A stretch of 64,000 bases of DNA from a virus, in IMG/VR virus record IMGVR_UViG_3300033999_000083, positions 29,402 to 93,401 of that record; one strand, given 5' to 3'. Under the pieces are notes generated by a model. It made no database searches, was not told the origin of the DNA, and saw only the letters and a list, made by a program, of their open reading frames with translations. Position numbers and translations under genes: made by a program. This document shows, one piece after another, positions 53,430-63,605 of this stretch. Position 1 is the first letter of the stretch, and each line of letters opens with the position of its first letter.

Positions 53430-55317
53430 ACGAATCCTCCATATCTTCTATTGTTGATGGAACAAAATTTGTTCCTGATTTATTTTGAACATGATACATA
53501 ACATCTTCTTCTGTATAAGCTGGTTTAAGTGGCCCATGCCCAGCATAACTTGAGGCTATTGCATCGGCACTCTGTACAAGTGGCATAAATATTATTCCTT
53601 TATATACATGGTCTTGTTTCATAAAACTTTTTGGATCTTTAACTTTAACTTTATTACCTTCTTTTACAGTCCAGGCTTGTTTTAATATAGGCCAAATACC
53701 ATCTTTTTCAGAACTTTCAATTTTTCTAAGACCTCCATTATTATAGTTTAAATTGTTGGTTACTAAGTCATCAACTGCGGCAGTCGTATATCCTCATGTT
53801 ATCAAGAATGGTTTCACATTTCCTCCAATCATTCTGGCTTTTACATTTTTATTTGTATCCACAGTTACATCAAATCTATGTTGATTAAATAGTTTTTGTA
53901 TCTCTACTGGTGACATAGTATCTTTATTTTTGTTGTAGATATCCATAACATTTCTAAACGATTCTAGTGATTCTTGGGTTGGTTTACCACTATTATCTAC
54001 TGGTAACAAAACATTAGCTACTTCGGAACCACCGTCTAAAGCTATTTCTTTGGTATTTCATATGTTTACTTTATTATTACCAAAGTATATATTATTTCTA
54101 TCTACATACTTTTCATATTCTCCATTTTTAAGAACATTTTCTAAAATAGTTGGGCCAATAGGATCACCTTTAGGTGTTACTAAAGGCATTTGTCCAAATA
54201 GCAGTCCTTCATATTTAGCTGCAAATTCTGGATCGTTAAATTTCATAGTAGCTCCAGAACTTAAAGTACCTCTTATAAACATTTCAAATGGTGATAAACG
54301 AGTAGCATGAGTTAAACTTTCACCAGAACCAGACCCTGAACCAGCACCTCCTTTTATAGGAACAATATCAGTATCCTTAGAAACATCACTTCCAAATACT
54401 ATTAAATCAACTAATAAGTTAGTTGGATCAGTATTGTTTAAAGCTGCTTGAACAGATAATTTCTTTTGAGCACTATTATTTAATGTAGATCATATATATT
54501 TTGCTGCTTTTAAAACATGATTTCTTTCTGTACTAGATTCGGTAATAACTTTATTATAATTAGAGGGACTATCTTTCATAGACTCTAGTATAGCTAATCC
54601 CTGTAATTCTTCATTTGTAGCTTTTCTTCCTGTTAATTGAATATCTTTTCCAGACTGATCTAAAGCAGATGCTAAACTGTCTCTATCATATATTTTTGCA
54701 GCTTTTATTGTTTCTTTACCTAAAGCAGCTACTATGCTATTGGCATATTTAGATATTTCTTCCATACCAATAGAATTATTAGCTATATTAAATATTTCAT
54801 TTTTTCCAGTAAGATTTGGGTTAGAATTTCTTTCTTCAAGCAATTCTGCTACTGACATAGCTCTATATCTATCTGTATTCTTTTTATATTCTTCTGGAGT
54901 AATTGCTTTTATATTTCCTTCACTATCCTTTACATACATTTCTCCAAGATCTCCAACAGCAACTTCATTTAAGCCCTTAGATTCTTTAGCCGTATTATAA
55001 GATTTTTCTCACATAAACTTATTTTGTTTAAGCTCATTAATTCTTCCTATAATAGCCAATGCTTTTGTTCTATTTTGCCTACTTAAGAAAGGATTTGAAG
55101 ATGATTCTAGTTGTGCTAATTGGGAGATTAAGGCATTAGTATCATTAGTCAATCCTTCTACTCCAGATAATTGTTTTACTATATCATCATCTAATATACT
55201 ACTCTTATTACCAGTAGAGCCAACAGCTCCACTTTGAGCTGCTGGCATACTATATGATGGGACAATTGTGGGTTGGTACACAAGTAATCCCCCTTGTTGT
55301 AATTTCTTATACTTCAT
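53419..55317 (-). CDS. Cargo-like virion protein, 632 aa (TGA=Trp)
   Basis: Joined through TGA at 55009, 54490, 54058 and 53794, with a last TGA at 53422 directly before TAA 53419, so it ends in Trp. The N-terminus MKYKKLQQGG shares the KLQQGG motif with the small protein at 59623. The first 120 residues are rich in Ser, Gln and Ala; a Gly/Ser linker (KGGAGSGSGSGES) marks a domain boundary near residue 325. It overlaps the 3002-residue gene by 11 bases and the upstream gene by one. By position it is a virion (cargo or tail) protein; no family can be named. Confidence 0.78.
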
Positions 55318-58300
55318 TATTTAAACACTTTTATTAAAGCTGCTTGTACTAACTTATTATTATTTAAAAGTTGTCTATAAAACATTTCTTCATGTTTTAG
55401 AGCTTTTCTATTAGAAGTTTTAACATTCTCTAATACAATTCTTTCACCAAGATTTAAAGTTCCACCTCTTGCATAATATGGAGTTGTTGCCATACCATAT
55501 GGAGATACTGCTGCTACTCCTCTTTGTAAAGTAAGTAAATTAGTATTTAAAGAATTTATTAAGTTTTGATGAGCATCTTTTACTTCTTTATATCTTCTAC
55601 CCATAGGAGAGTCTTCAAACTTAGGTCTATTAAGATATTCTGGAGATGTTTTATCTAATTTACCATAATACTCATCATACTCCTTTTTAAATTTATCTAA
55701 TATCTCTCCATTCAACTTCTGCTCATAGTTATAAGCATTCATAATATTAGGATTAAGAGTTTCTTGCATATAATTCCATGAAGCCTCTTTATAAGGTCTT
55801 TCAGCTGAACTATATGTTAAATATCTTAATAAATTTTGAATATTAGCATTTTTTACAGCAGCATTATTAGCATATAGTTTATATACATTACTTCTAGCCT
55901 GAGAACCAAGCGCAGATATTTTATTCATAATACCTGTATTATAAGTATTTACCCTACTATTTAAATCAGCTTGCTGACTAGTTATTTTAGTATTCATATC
56001 TATATCTCTATACTTGCCTTGAAGTTCGGTATCTGATGCTTGTTTATTAGCTTGTAACCTATAAGCATTTGCTTTATCTATATCAGCTATAGAAGTTCCT
56101 AACCTGTTACCATATCCCCTCATTTCTGCTGCTTGCTTAGAAGCATAATTACTATATGGAGTACTTGTTTTTAAATAAGTATAATCCATAGTACTTAACT
56201 TAGGAATTTCAGTAGCTGCTCTTACTTGTAAATTTGTTGACTTATCATTATATAAATTGGTAAGCCCATATTGTAAAGTGTTAAAGAACAATCCTAAATC
56301 TTTATATGGTTTTTTAGTATATGGAACTGGGGTAAATTGTTCAAATGTATTATTACTTGTATTATTCCTAGTATCTGATAAAGTTTTTGGTAAATTTATT
56401 CTAGAATACATATTCTCAAATGTATTTGTATTACTATTTAACCCTTTATACCAAGATTTATTAGATAATGGATTATCATAAGATAATTTATATTGTTTTT
56501 TACTGTCTCCTAAAATACTCAATAAACCGCCTATATCTTTCTTAGGAACTTTTTTATTAAGCAGCCTTCCAATAGTACCGTATTGAGTATATCCTTTTTC
56601 CAATTGGTCTTTAGCTAATTTATAAGATTTAACATCCTTATATTTAAGAGATGCAGGAGCATCATTTAGTACAACAGTGCCTCCTGTACTTGGAGAAAAT
56701 TCAAATTCTATCTTACCTATAGATTCTTTATTGAGTATTTTTTCTAAAGCTTCCTTATCTTTATCGGATAAATTTTTCTTTACCTTTTCTAGAAATTCTT
56801 TTTTAGCTTCTTGTGATTTACCAGCAAAAACAGTTTTCTTGCCTAAAACATTTATTCCTTTATTTAGTCCTTTTTGTCTTACATCACCTTCTACTTTAAA
56901 TGATTTACCATCTACTTTTATAGTAGTTTCAGGAGTAGTTCCTCCCTCTACATGAGTGTTTAAGTTTCTAGAAGTAGAATATTGTCTATTTTTATAGCCT
57001 ATTCTTGATAAGCCTCCTAACTGTATCATACTTCTAATATCATCTACTGAAGTATTTCCTATACCAGCTAGACCATCTTCTCTTACATTAGAAACTAAGT
57101 TTCCAGCACCTGTAATTCCAGCATATCCTGTGTATAATGGAAGAATTGTTTTTGCTACACCAGAACTTTTATCTATAACAAAATTTCCTGCCTTTTTAAC
57201 ACCTTCTATAGCATCCCTAGTTTCATTAACAATTGTACTTTGTTTTAACTTTGCTAGATCAGCTACATTATCTAAATCTTTACCCAATACTTGCCATAAT
57301 TCCTCTGAATTTCTAGCTTCAGAGTATCCAGCAGATTTAAGAGCATCATTTAGTTTTTCTACTTTCTTTGTATCTTTAAATGCTTTATTACTGTTTATAA
57401 ACTTACTTAGTTTAACATCTTCTCCTAGATTTTTTCCAACCTTTGTAAGATTTTCAGCTGACTTAACAACTTCATCTGCACCTCCTAGATTTTTAGCCAT
57501 TTTTACTAAGTCTTCTGCTTGGTCTAAACTTTTTGCTCCTTTATAAACAGTTTTAGCTTGCTTAGCTACTTTTCCAGCTTTTGCTGCACCAAAGCCTAAT
57601 CCAGCTAATAAAGTAAATCCTAGATTTCCAAATAAATTCATAGTATCTTGTCTATCCCATCCTTCTTTATATCCCTTTATAGCATCAGCACCAGTTGAAA
57701 CTAATCCACCTATTACTCCAAGTCCAGGAATAAATGATGCTGTAGATCCAGCTAAAGATACAATATCTAAGGCATCGGCATTCTTTATTGCTCTTGAAGT
57801 ATCTTTTACTCCTTTAATAACAAGTGGCTGTGTTGCAGCTTTATTAGTAGTAGGCTGTGTATTTATAGCATACTGTCTATTAGTTTTTACTATATTTTCT
57901 AGAGTATCTCCATTTTGTGCTTTTAGTATTCCACCTTTCTTGTATAAAGAAAATAATTTTTTGCCTTCTGGATTTGTAATTGCAGCTATTTTACTAAGTT
58001 TTGCAGAATTTTGATCAGCAATTCTCTTTTGTTCAGGATTGCCATATACTCCATAATACTTTAAAGCTTGAGCAATTTCTTTTAATTTCTTTTGATTTAT
58101 ATCTGCATCATTTTCTTTATTAATGCTATTATCTAAAGCTTGCTCTATTTCAGATAAGTCCTTTAATACTTTTTCAAGATATCCTGGTTTGTTATATTTT
58201 GGTAGCACACGTAACGGTATATTTTTAAGTGGTAATGTAGGATTATTCCATAATACATCTTCAGATCTTGGTTCAAATCTTATTGTTGAACCAAATCGTT

Positions 58301-59564
58301 CAATTTCTGGTATTTTAATAACTCCAGTTGGAGTTTTATAAGTACCATCATCTTGTCTAATAGCCCTAATCAGTTGTTTTTTATCTTTATTGATAAAAAT
58401 TATATTTTTTAGAAAATCTCTTCTACCAAATTCATCTCTAGCAGTTTCACCTTTTAGTGAACTACCTGAATCTCCATAAGCTATCCATCCTTCTTGTGAA
58501 CTAAACTCAGGTATATCTTGTTTAAATATTAGCTGTTTAGATACATCTCCTTCATCAGGAAATTCTGGTAATTTAAAATTCTCTGGTCTTACACCTTTTT
58601 CGTGTATTATTAGGTCACCATTTACTATAGAAAAAGTTTTTCCATAGTCTGGAGATAAAACATCAGTTGTAAGTAATCCAGATTCATTAGTTACTAAATT
58701 ATTATTACCTATTATCTTATATCCTTGTCCATTTGTTAATGCAGTATAATTTTTACTTTTAAGATAATTACTTAGGTAAGGATTTAGATTATCAGCTGGT
58801 TTAGTATATCCAGATTGATACAAGTAATTTTGTACATTTTCATCTGTAATACCTATATCTTTTAAAGTATTAGATACATTTTTTACTTTTTCAGCTTCTT
58901 CTTTAGCTTTAGTTTCTTCCTCTCTTCTAGCTAATTCTGTATCTGGTATAAGAAATCTACCTGTTTGCCAGTTTAACTGATTGGTTCATGCTTTTAATTT
59001 ATCCCAATCATCGTCTGTTAGATTATTATAATCAATATTAGCTATATTAGAATATATATTTTTAACTTTGTCTAAGTCTCTTCAATTATCAGATGGATTT
59101 TGTGCAGCTTTATTTATATAATCACTAAGCAAGTCTTTAGCATGTTTTGCAACATACCTTTTAACTTGATTGTTATCTTTCATTTTTGCTATTTCTTGAG
59201 CTGCATATTCTGTATTTCCACCAAAGTCTTTATTAGCTACATATGTAGCTAAATCACCTATAGATCTTTCTACTGGCCCTCATCCTTCTTTAGGAGTTAT
59301 TGGGGATACGTTAGAGGTAGTTTTTTTGTAATCTTGATATAAATTCGCAAGAAAAGCATCAGCTTCTTCTGGAGTATTAGCAACTATTTGACCTGCCCAA
59401 TTCTTTTTAACATTACCAGAAACAGTGCTTCCATCAAAGCTTTGTAGTCTCTGATTAATTATCGGATAAGATTTATTAGTTAAAGGTAAGTCCCCTTTAG
59501 CAAGCCTTTCTTTAACATAATCTGCAAAACTACCTCCATTATCATATTTTTTTACTAATCCCAT
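55317..59564 (-). CDS. Large virion protein, 1415 aa, with glycine-rich hydrophobic segments (TGA=Trp)
   Basis: The 1168-codon open stretch plus its N-terminal extension through TGA at 59280 and further TGAs (around 59092 and 58987), closed by TAA 55317. The N-terminus is MGLVKKYDNGGSF. Near residue 540 is SLYKKGGILKAQNGD, then glycine-rich hydrophobic stretches (SFIPGLGVIGGLVSTGADA and FTLLAGLGFGAAKAGK, about 600-660) that could insert into membranes, a long helical region, and a C-terminus with YYARGGTLNLGERIVLENV. The layout suggests an ejected or tail-channel protein. A hairpin terminator lies just upstream of the gene. Confidence 0.78.
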
Positions 59565-59581
59565 TTTATTAATAAATTAAA

Positions 59582-59616
59582 AATAAAGAGAAGACTAATA
59601 TAGCCTTCTCTTTATT
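59582..59616 (-). terminator. Intergenic hairpin, probable terminator or attenuator
   Basis: Perfect 12-bp inverted repeat AATAAAGAGAAG / CTTCTCTTTATT with an 11-base loop, followed on the - strand by TTTAATTTATT. Lies between the 79-residue gene (stop at 59623) and the 1415-residue gene, in the direction of transcription, so it may tune expression between the two. Confidence 0.6.
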
Positions 59617-59622
59617 AGTTAG

Positions 59623-59862
59623 CTACCCAATTCTTACTAATTTTCCACCCTTCCTTGCATAAGCAGGAGCTTGCTGTGGTGCCTGTTGTAAAATAGACAT
59701 AATAGCTTGAGCTAACAATGCAGCACCATCAGGGCCTAATTGTCTTACTATTTCCTGAGCCATCATAGCTATCTGTTCTTCTGGAGAAGCTTGTTGTTCT
59801 TGTGGAGCACCCTGAGGAGCATCCTGTGGCATTTGACCACCCTGTTGTAATTTTACTCTCAT
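59623..59862 (-). CDS. Small Gln/Ala-rich virion-block protein
   Basis: 79 residues. N-terminus MRVKLQQGGQMP, a Gln/Pro/Ala-rich middle with the helix EEQIAMMAQEIVRQLGPDG, and C-terminus YARKGGKLVRIG, so the (K/Q)xGG motif occurs at both ends. It stops at TAG, proving TAG is a stop in the late block too. The GC content is higher than that of its neighbours. Probably a minor virion or scaffold-like protein; not recognised. Confidence 0.68.
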   Translation of the reverse strand: MRVKLQQGGQMPQDAPQGAPQEQQASPEEQIAMMAQEIVRQLGPDGAALLAQAIMSILQQAPQQAPAYARKGGKLVRIG

Positions 59863-59883
59863 TTTTAATTTTAATTAATTAAT

Positions 59884-61053
59884 TTACACATACTCTGCTG
59901 GAGTGTTATCTTGTATTTCTATAAACTTAAATACTCTTTTTCCAAGAGATTTATAATCATTATCATTATTTGAAGAAGTTGCTTTTTTAGCAAACTTTAT
60001 CAATACTTTAGTATTATCTATACTCATTATTCTCTCTCCACCATCTAATATCATTTGTGGTTTACCTTCTGGATCTAAAACTATCATTTTTTTATTTACT
60101 TCTAAATCAGAAATAAATTCTAAATCATCCCCTATTTTAGCTCCAGATCCACTATTTACTTCTAATACATAGTCTCCCTTTCCATATATTGGTTTAGGTG
60201 ACATAGGTTTTCCTTTGGAAACTTGAGTTACTCTAAAATCATTATCCAAAAAGATAATATCTAGCGGTATCTTAGTGTCTTCCATAGTAAACAATACTCT
60301 TCCATTACTATCTTTTTCATCATCATTTATTACAAATAGCATTCCTTCGTCTTCTGGTAAAGAATCTCTATTTGATAATCCAATAACTTTATCTTCCTCA
60401 TCTTCTACTATTTCTACATAGTATTCTTTTCCTGCTAATTCAATAAGCTCAATATCTCTAAACTGACCTCCTTTTTTAGCCATTCTTATGTATTTACCTA
60501 CAGAAGATCCTCCTTTTCCACCATAATACTTAGAATCAGAACTGTCTATACCCTTATAGAGATATTTCTTTAATCCTCCATAACCACCAAGCCACATAGC
60601 AAAATCTGCTCCTTCTGGAGTATAACCAAATTCAGATAGCTTTTCTAAATCTTCTTTAGTTAGAGATTTTCTATTGTTTTGTAATAAATTTACTGCTAAA
60701 TCTATTTGTTTTACTGGATTAGCTAGAACTTCTTGTGGTTTTAATCCACCAAGATTAGTCTCTCATAACTGAAAATACCCATATGCAGGAGCACCAGCAG
60801 TATTCTGTATATTTCTAAAACTACTTTCTTTTTTAGCTATCCTAGTAAGAATGTCTTTATACTGAGACGCTTCTGGATTAATCTTTAAATACTCTTGTCA
60901 AGCTTTCTCATATTCTTCTGGCCCAGATATATTACTACGTAATATTGTATTTTCTTCTTTAGGACTCTCTTCAGGATTTTCTTTAAAAATCTTTTTTCTA
61001 TAATTATCTAATAAGTCGAATAAGGATGCTTTAACAGTATTAGTTTGTTCCAT
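59884..61053 (-). CDS. Lytic transglycosylase-DUF192 fusion protein (TGA=Trp)
   Basis: 389 residues, two TGA codons read as Trp (W52 at 60898-60900; W97 at 60763-60765). Residues 60-160 look like an SLT/lysozyme-type domain: ILTRIAKKESSFRN with candidate catalytic Glu76, then AYGYFQLWETN, where the Trp in QLW comes from TGA. After a KKGG at 193-196 comes a DUF192 domain: DKVIGLSNRDSLPEDEGMLF, TKIPLDIIFLDND. The transglycosylase part would open peptidoglycan during infection or lysis. DUF192 function is unclear. TAA stop at 59884. Confidence 0.8.
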
Positions 61054-61062
61054 TATTTTTTA

Positions 61063-61281
61063 TTATTTATGATTCCATTTTCTAGCATTTTGAGCAAAAG
61101 TGGCTCTTTTTCTAATCTTAGGATCAGGACTTCTTTTGCCTCTAGCTATACATTCAGCAGTAACCTTCCCACCACAATAATCAGTAAACTTACCTTTATT
61201 TTCTGGCTTTATGTGAATTTTACCACCTTTTTTATATTTTCTTTTATATTCTTCTGCTTTATAACTTGCTAAATAATCCAT
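61063..61281 (-). CDS. Small basic virion-block protein
   Basis: 72 residues, very basic: MDYLASYKAEEYKRKYKKGGKI, then GKFTDYCGGKVTAECIARGK and RKRATFAQNARKWNHK. I chose ATG 61281 (TAA-T-ATG after the upstream gene) over 61299. The KKGGK motif matches its neighbours. The layout resembles small basic proteins encoded among structural genes of large gut phages, perhaps DNA-binding or capsid-associated. Function unknown. Confidence 0.7.
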   Translation of the reverse strand: MDYLASYKAEEYKRKYKKGGKIHIKPENKGKFTDYCGGKVTAECIARGKRSPDPKIRKRATFAQNARKWNHK

Positions 61282-61282
61282 A

Positions 61283-62551
61283 TTATTTAATGTTATCAAT
61301 TAAACCAGTATTATCTTTAGTATTTAACAATATTTCATGTGCTATATACTTACCACATTCAGTAGCTATTCTATCTTTCTCTTTTTGGTCTTCTGCTTTA
61401 TTATATAAAGATAGAAAATGTTCTATTTTATCAGTAGCTCCTTTATGAAATATAATCTCATTCCTTTCTATTTCAGCATGTTGCTTTATTTTACCACCAT
61501 CTTCTTCTGTTATTACAGGGATACCTTTAGAAGTTACTTGTTCAGATATTTCTTCTGGCAAATTATTTTTTCTAGAGTGAAAAGCTCCGTCTGGTATAAC
61601 ATTATGAGGAGATGCTTTATCAATTATTCTTCTAAGATGTAACTTTGTGCCTTTTCTAGCAGCTAACATATTAGTAGAAACTCCTCCATAAAGTTGCTGT
61701 AAATTCCTTTGACTTATATGAGATACTGAGTTATTAGCAGCTCTCATATTTTGTAAATAATCATATCCAGGAATTGATTTTAATATATTAGAAGCATCAT
61801 AATACTTAGTTAAATCATTAGTTTTTTCTCTTTTGCTTTTACCAAACCATCCTTTAATAGTATCAGATAAAGTATATTTAGTATTTGCATTTTGATTTAC
61901 ATCAGCCTGACCATATCCTAATATACTTCCCATATCAGCAGTACCTTGTTTCTTAGAAGTTTTTCCAGCATACTGATTAACCAAATTTCAGGCTTGTAAG
62001 CCAGCATTAGCTGCTCATCCTACTCCTGGAATAAAACCAGCTATATTTGCAGCTACATTTAATCCTTTATCAAAAGTGGATAAATTTCTTGAATTAGCTT
62101 TATTTACTCCTAATGCTTCCAAACCAATTCCAGCTAAACTACCTCCTACACTAATTAACCCATTTGGACTAAATGTTGAGAAATTGGTTAAGTTTTTTAC
62201 AACATCAGTTCCTCCTTGTCCAAGCAACTCACTAAAGTTACCTCCTAGAAATTTACCTAAATCTGATAATATACTAGGATTTTTAGTAACTTGGCTAGTA
62301 GCTTGTCCAGCTAAGTAAGAAGTTAATCCAGAAGTAAGATTATTATTATTAACTGGAATAGTTGATACACTTTGTCCAAATAAATTATTAGATACTGTAT
62401 TGCCAAATAAATCTTTTGGCATTTTTAGTATATTAGACATTCATTTTTTATTGTTATCCTCTATTAAAGCAGACGGATTATCAAATCTAGTAGGAGGTAA
62501 ATAATATTGATAGTACGGATTTATATATCCGTTATTTATAATATTAGGCAT
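61283..62551 (-). CDS. Virion-block protein, 422 aa (TGA=Trp)
   Basis: Starts MPNIINNGYINPYYQYY, continues through TGA at about 62441, at 62015 and at about 61991 into the open stretch ending at TAA 61283. The N-terminal half is Gly/Leu/Ala-rich with hydrophobic stretches (LISVGGSLAGIGLEALGV; NIAGFIPGVGWAANAG). The C-terminal half has HSRKNNLPEEISEQV, GIPVITEEDGGKIKQHAEIERNEIIF, a pattern I associate with crAss-like virion proteins. Probably structural or ejected. It overlaps the upstream gene by 8 bases. Confidence 0.78.
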
Positions 62552-63023
62552 ATGATACAGTATAATATGTTTTTATTGCATTCACTATAACGTACTTAGT
62601 TCCATCATATCTTACTCTTACTTTAAGATACTTATCACGTATCTTTGCTTGCTTAGCTTCGGATAGTGTAAGTTCATTGTTTTTCAAATAAGCATATTTA
62701 ATAACTATAGGTTGTATTTGTATATCTCAAGCATCTTCCAAATATTCCATATTACCTCTTAACCTTCCGAATTTTTTAATTGGTAATGCTCTTTGATACA
62801 TTTGTACTACTATTTCTTTTGTTTTACTAAGCATCTTAACATTAATATCCCTTAGTAGTTCTCAAGTAGGAGTAACATTTGATAATAATACGTTAGAGCT
62901 AGAGGTAGTGTCATAAGTTACTGGAATTTTCTCAGTTAACTCTTTAACACATTCTATATATGGAATTTTTAGAGGAGCATTAGCAGTTTGTAAATATGCT
63001 AAGTAATTTTCTTGTATTGTCAT
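62544..63023 (-). CDS. Virion-block protein, 159 aa (TGA=Trp)
   Basis: ATG at 63023 to TAA at 62544, visible only if TGA is Trp: two TGAs (in TPT-W-ELLRDI and LEDA-W-DIQIQP) break it into fragments under the standard code. Sequence highlights: MTIQENYLAYLQTANAPL, MYQRALPIKKFGRLRG, KIRDKYLKVRVRYDG. Alpha-helical then beta. Lies in the structural block with one base to its upstream neighbour. Not recognised; a connector or ring protein is possible by position. Confidence 0.7.
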
Positions 63024-63024
63024 T

Positions 63025-63342
63025 TTATAAATATCTAACGAAAGAAAACCTCTTTCTAGTTTTTAAATAATTCAAATCTCTATCATTATCATAAGCTTCT
63101 CTTTCAAAACTTATATTTCTATATGCTTTGCTTGAATATTTAAATAACTTAATTATTCATTCTATAACATACCAAATATAAAAGAATATATAAAGTAATT
63201 CTTTCATTTGGTATGTATGAATTTCTTCATGATTAAGAGTATATTTATCTATATAAGCATTCTTTCTGACAAACAATATACCAAAAAGATTTATTGCTTT
63301 AAATCCTTGAAATGGGATGATGTTGTTTCTAATTATTTTCAT
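63025..63342 (-). CDS. Small HExxH membrane-associated peptidase-like protein (TGA=Trp)
   Basis: 105 residues, TGA at 63157 read as Trp (residue 62). HEEIHTYQ (HExxH) is followed by a hydrophobic helix LLYIFFYIWYVIEWIIKLF that spans the TGA, then AYRNISFEREAYDND. I associate this layout with small Bacteroidetes and phage proteins (NHE-x-IH-x-x-Q-x-ELL...YxFYxWYxIE...AYRNISFEREAY). Continuation after TGA gives the expected ISFEREAY region, so it is good evidence for the code. The second HxxE-type ligand would be the Glu of FERE. Enzyme activity unproven. Confidence 0.78.
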
Positions 63343-63594
63343 TGCTCAATAATTTGTTAACCGCAATTTGTATAAATGCTTTAAAATATTGGCCGACATA
63401 TTTTTCAATAATAGCCTTGTTTTCGTCTGTCAACTCAACAATCAGATTCTTGTATAGGCCTAAACAAAACGAATGTTCTGCCAAACTTTGCATCGTTTAA
63501 ATATGACTTCCACCAATTCTTTTGACAAGTTATATTACATAATCGACCCATCAATCATCTCAATCTGTAATTTTGATAAATCTGCTGTTTTCAT
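63329..63594 (-). pseudogene. Interrupted small gene (stop plus frameshift)
   Basis: ATG at 63594 begins MKTADLSKLQIEMIDGSIM and hits TAA (about 63535-63537). Beyond the TAA the frame continues as YNLSKELVEVIFKRC. A -1 shift there leads into QSLAEHSFCLGLYKNLIVEL ... FIQIAVNKLL, ending TAG 63329. The three pieces read as one protein of about 88 residues carrying one nonsense codon and one frameshift. The last piece can also start alone at ATG 63493 (54 residues). A sequencing or assembly error is an alternative to a real lesion. Confidence 0.55.
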
Positions 63595-63605
63595 ATTTTT
63601 TATGT

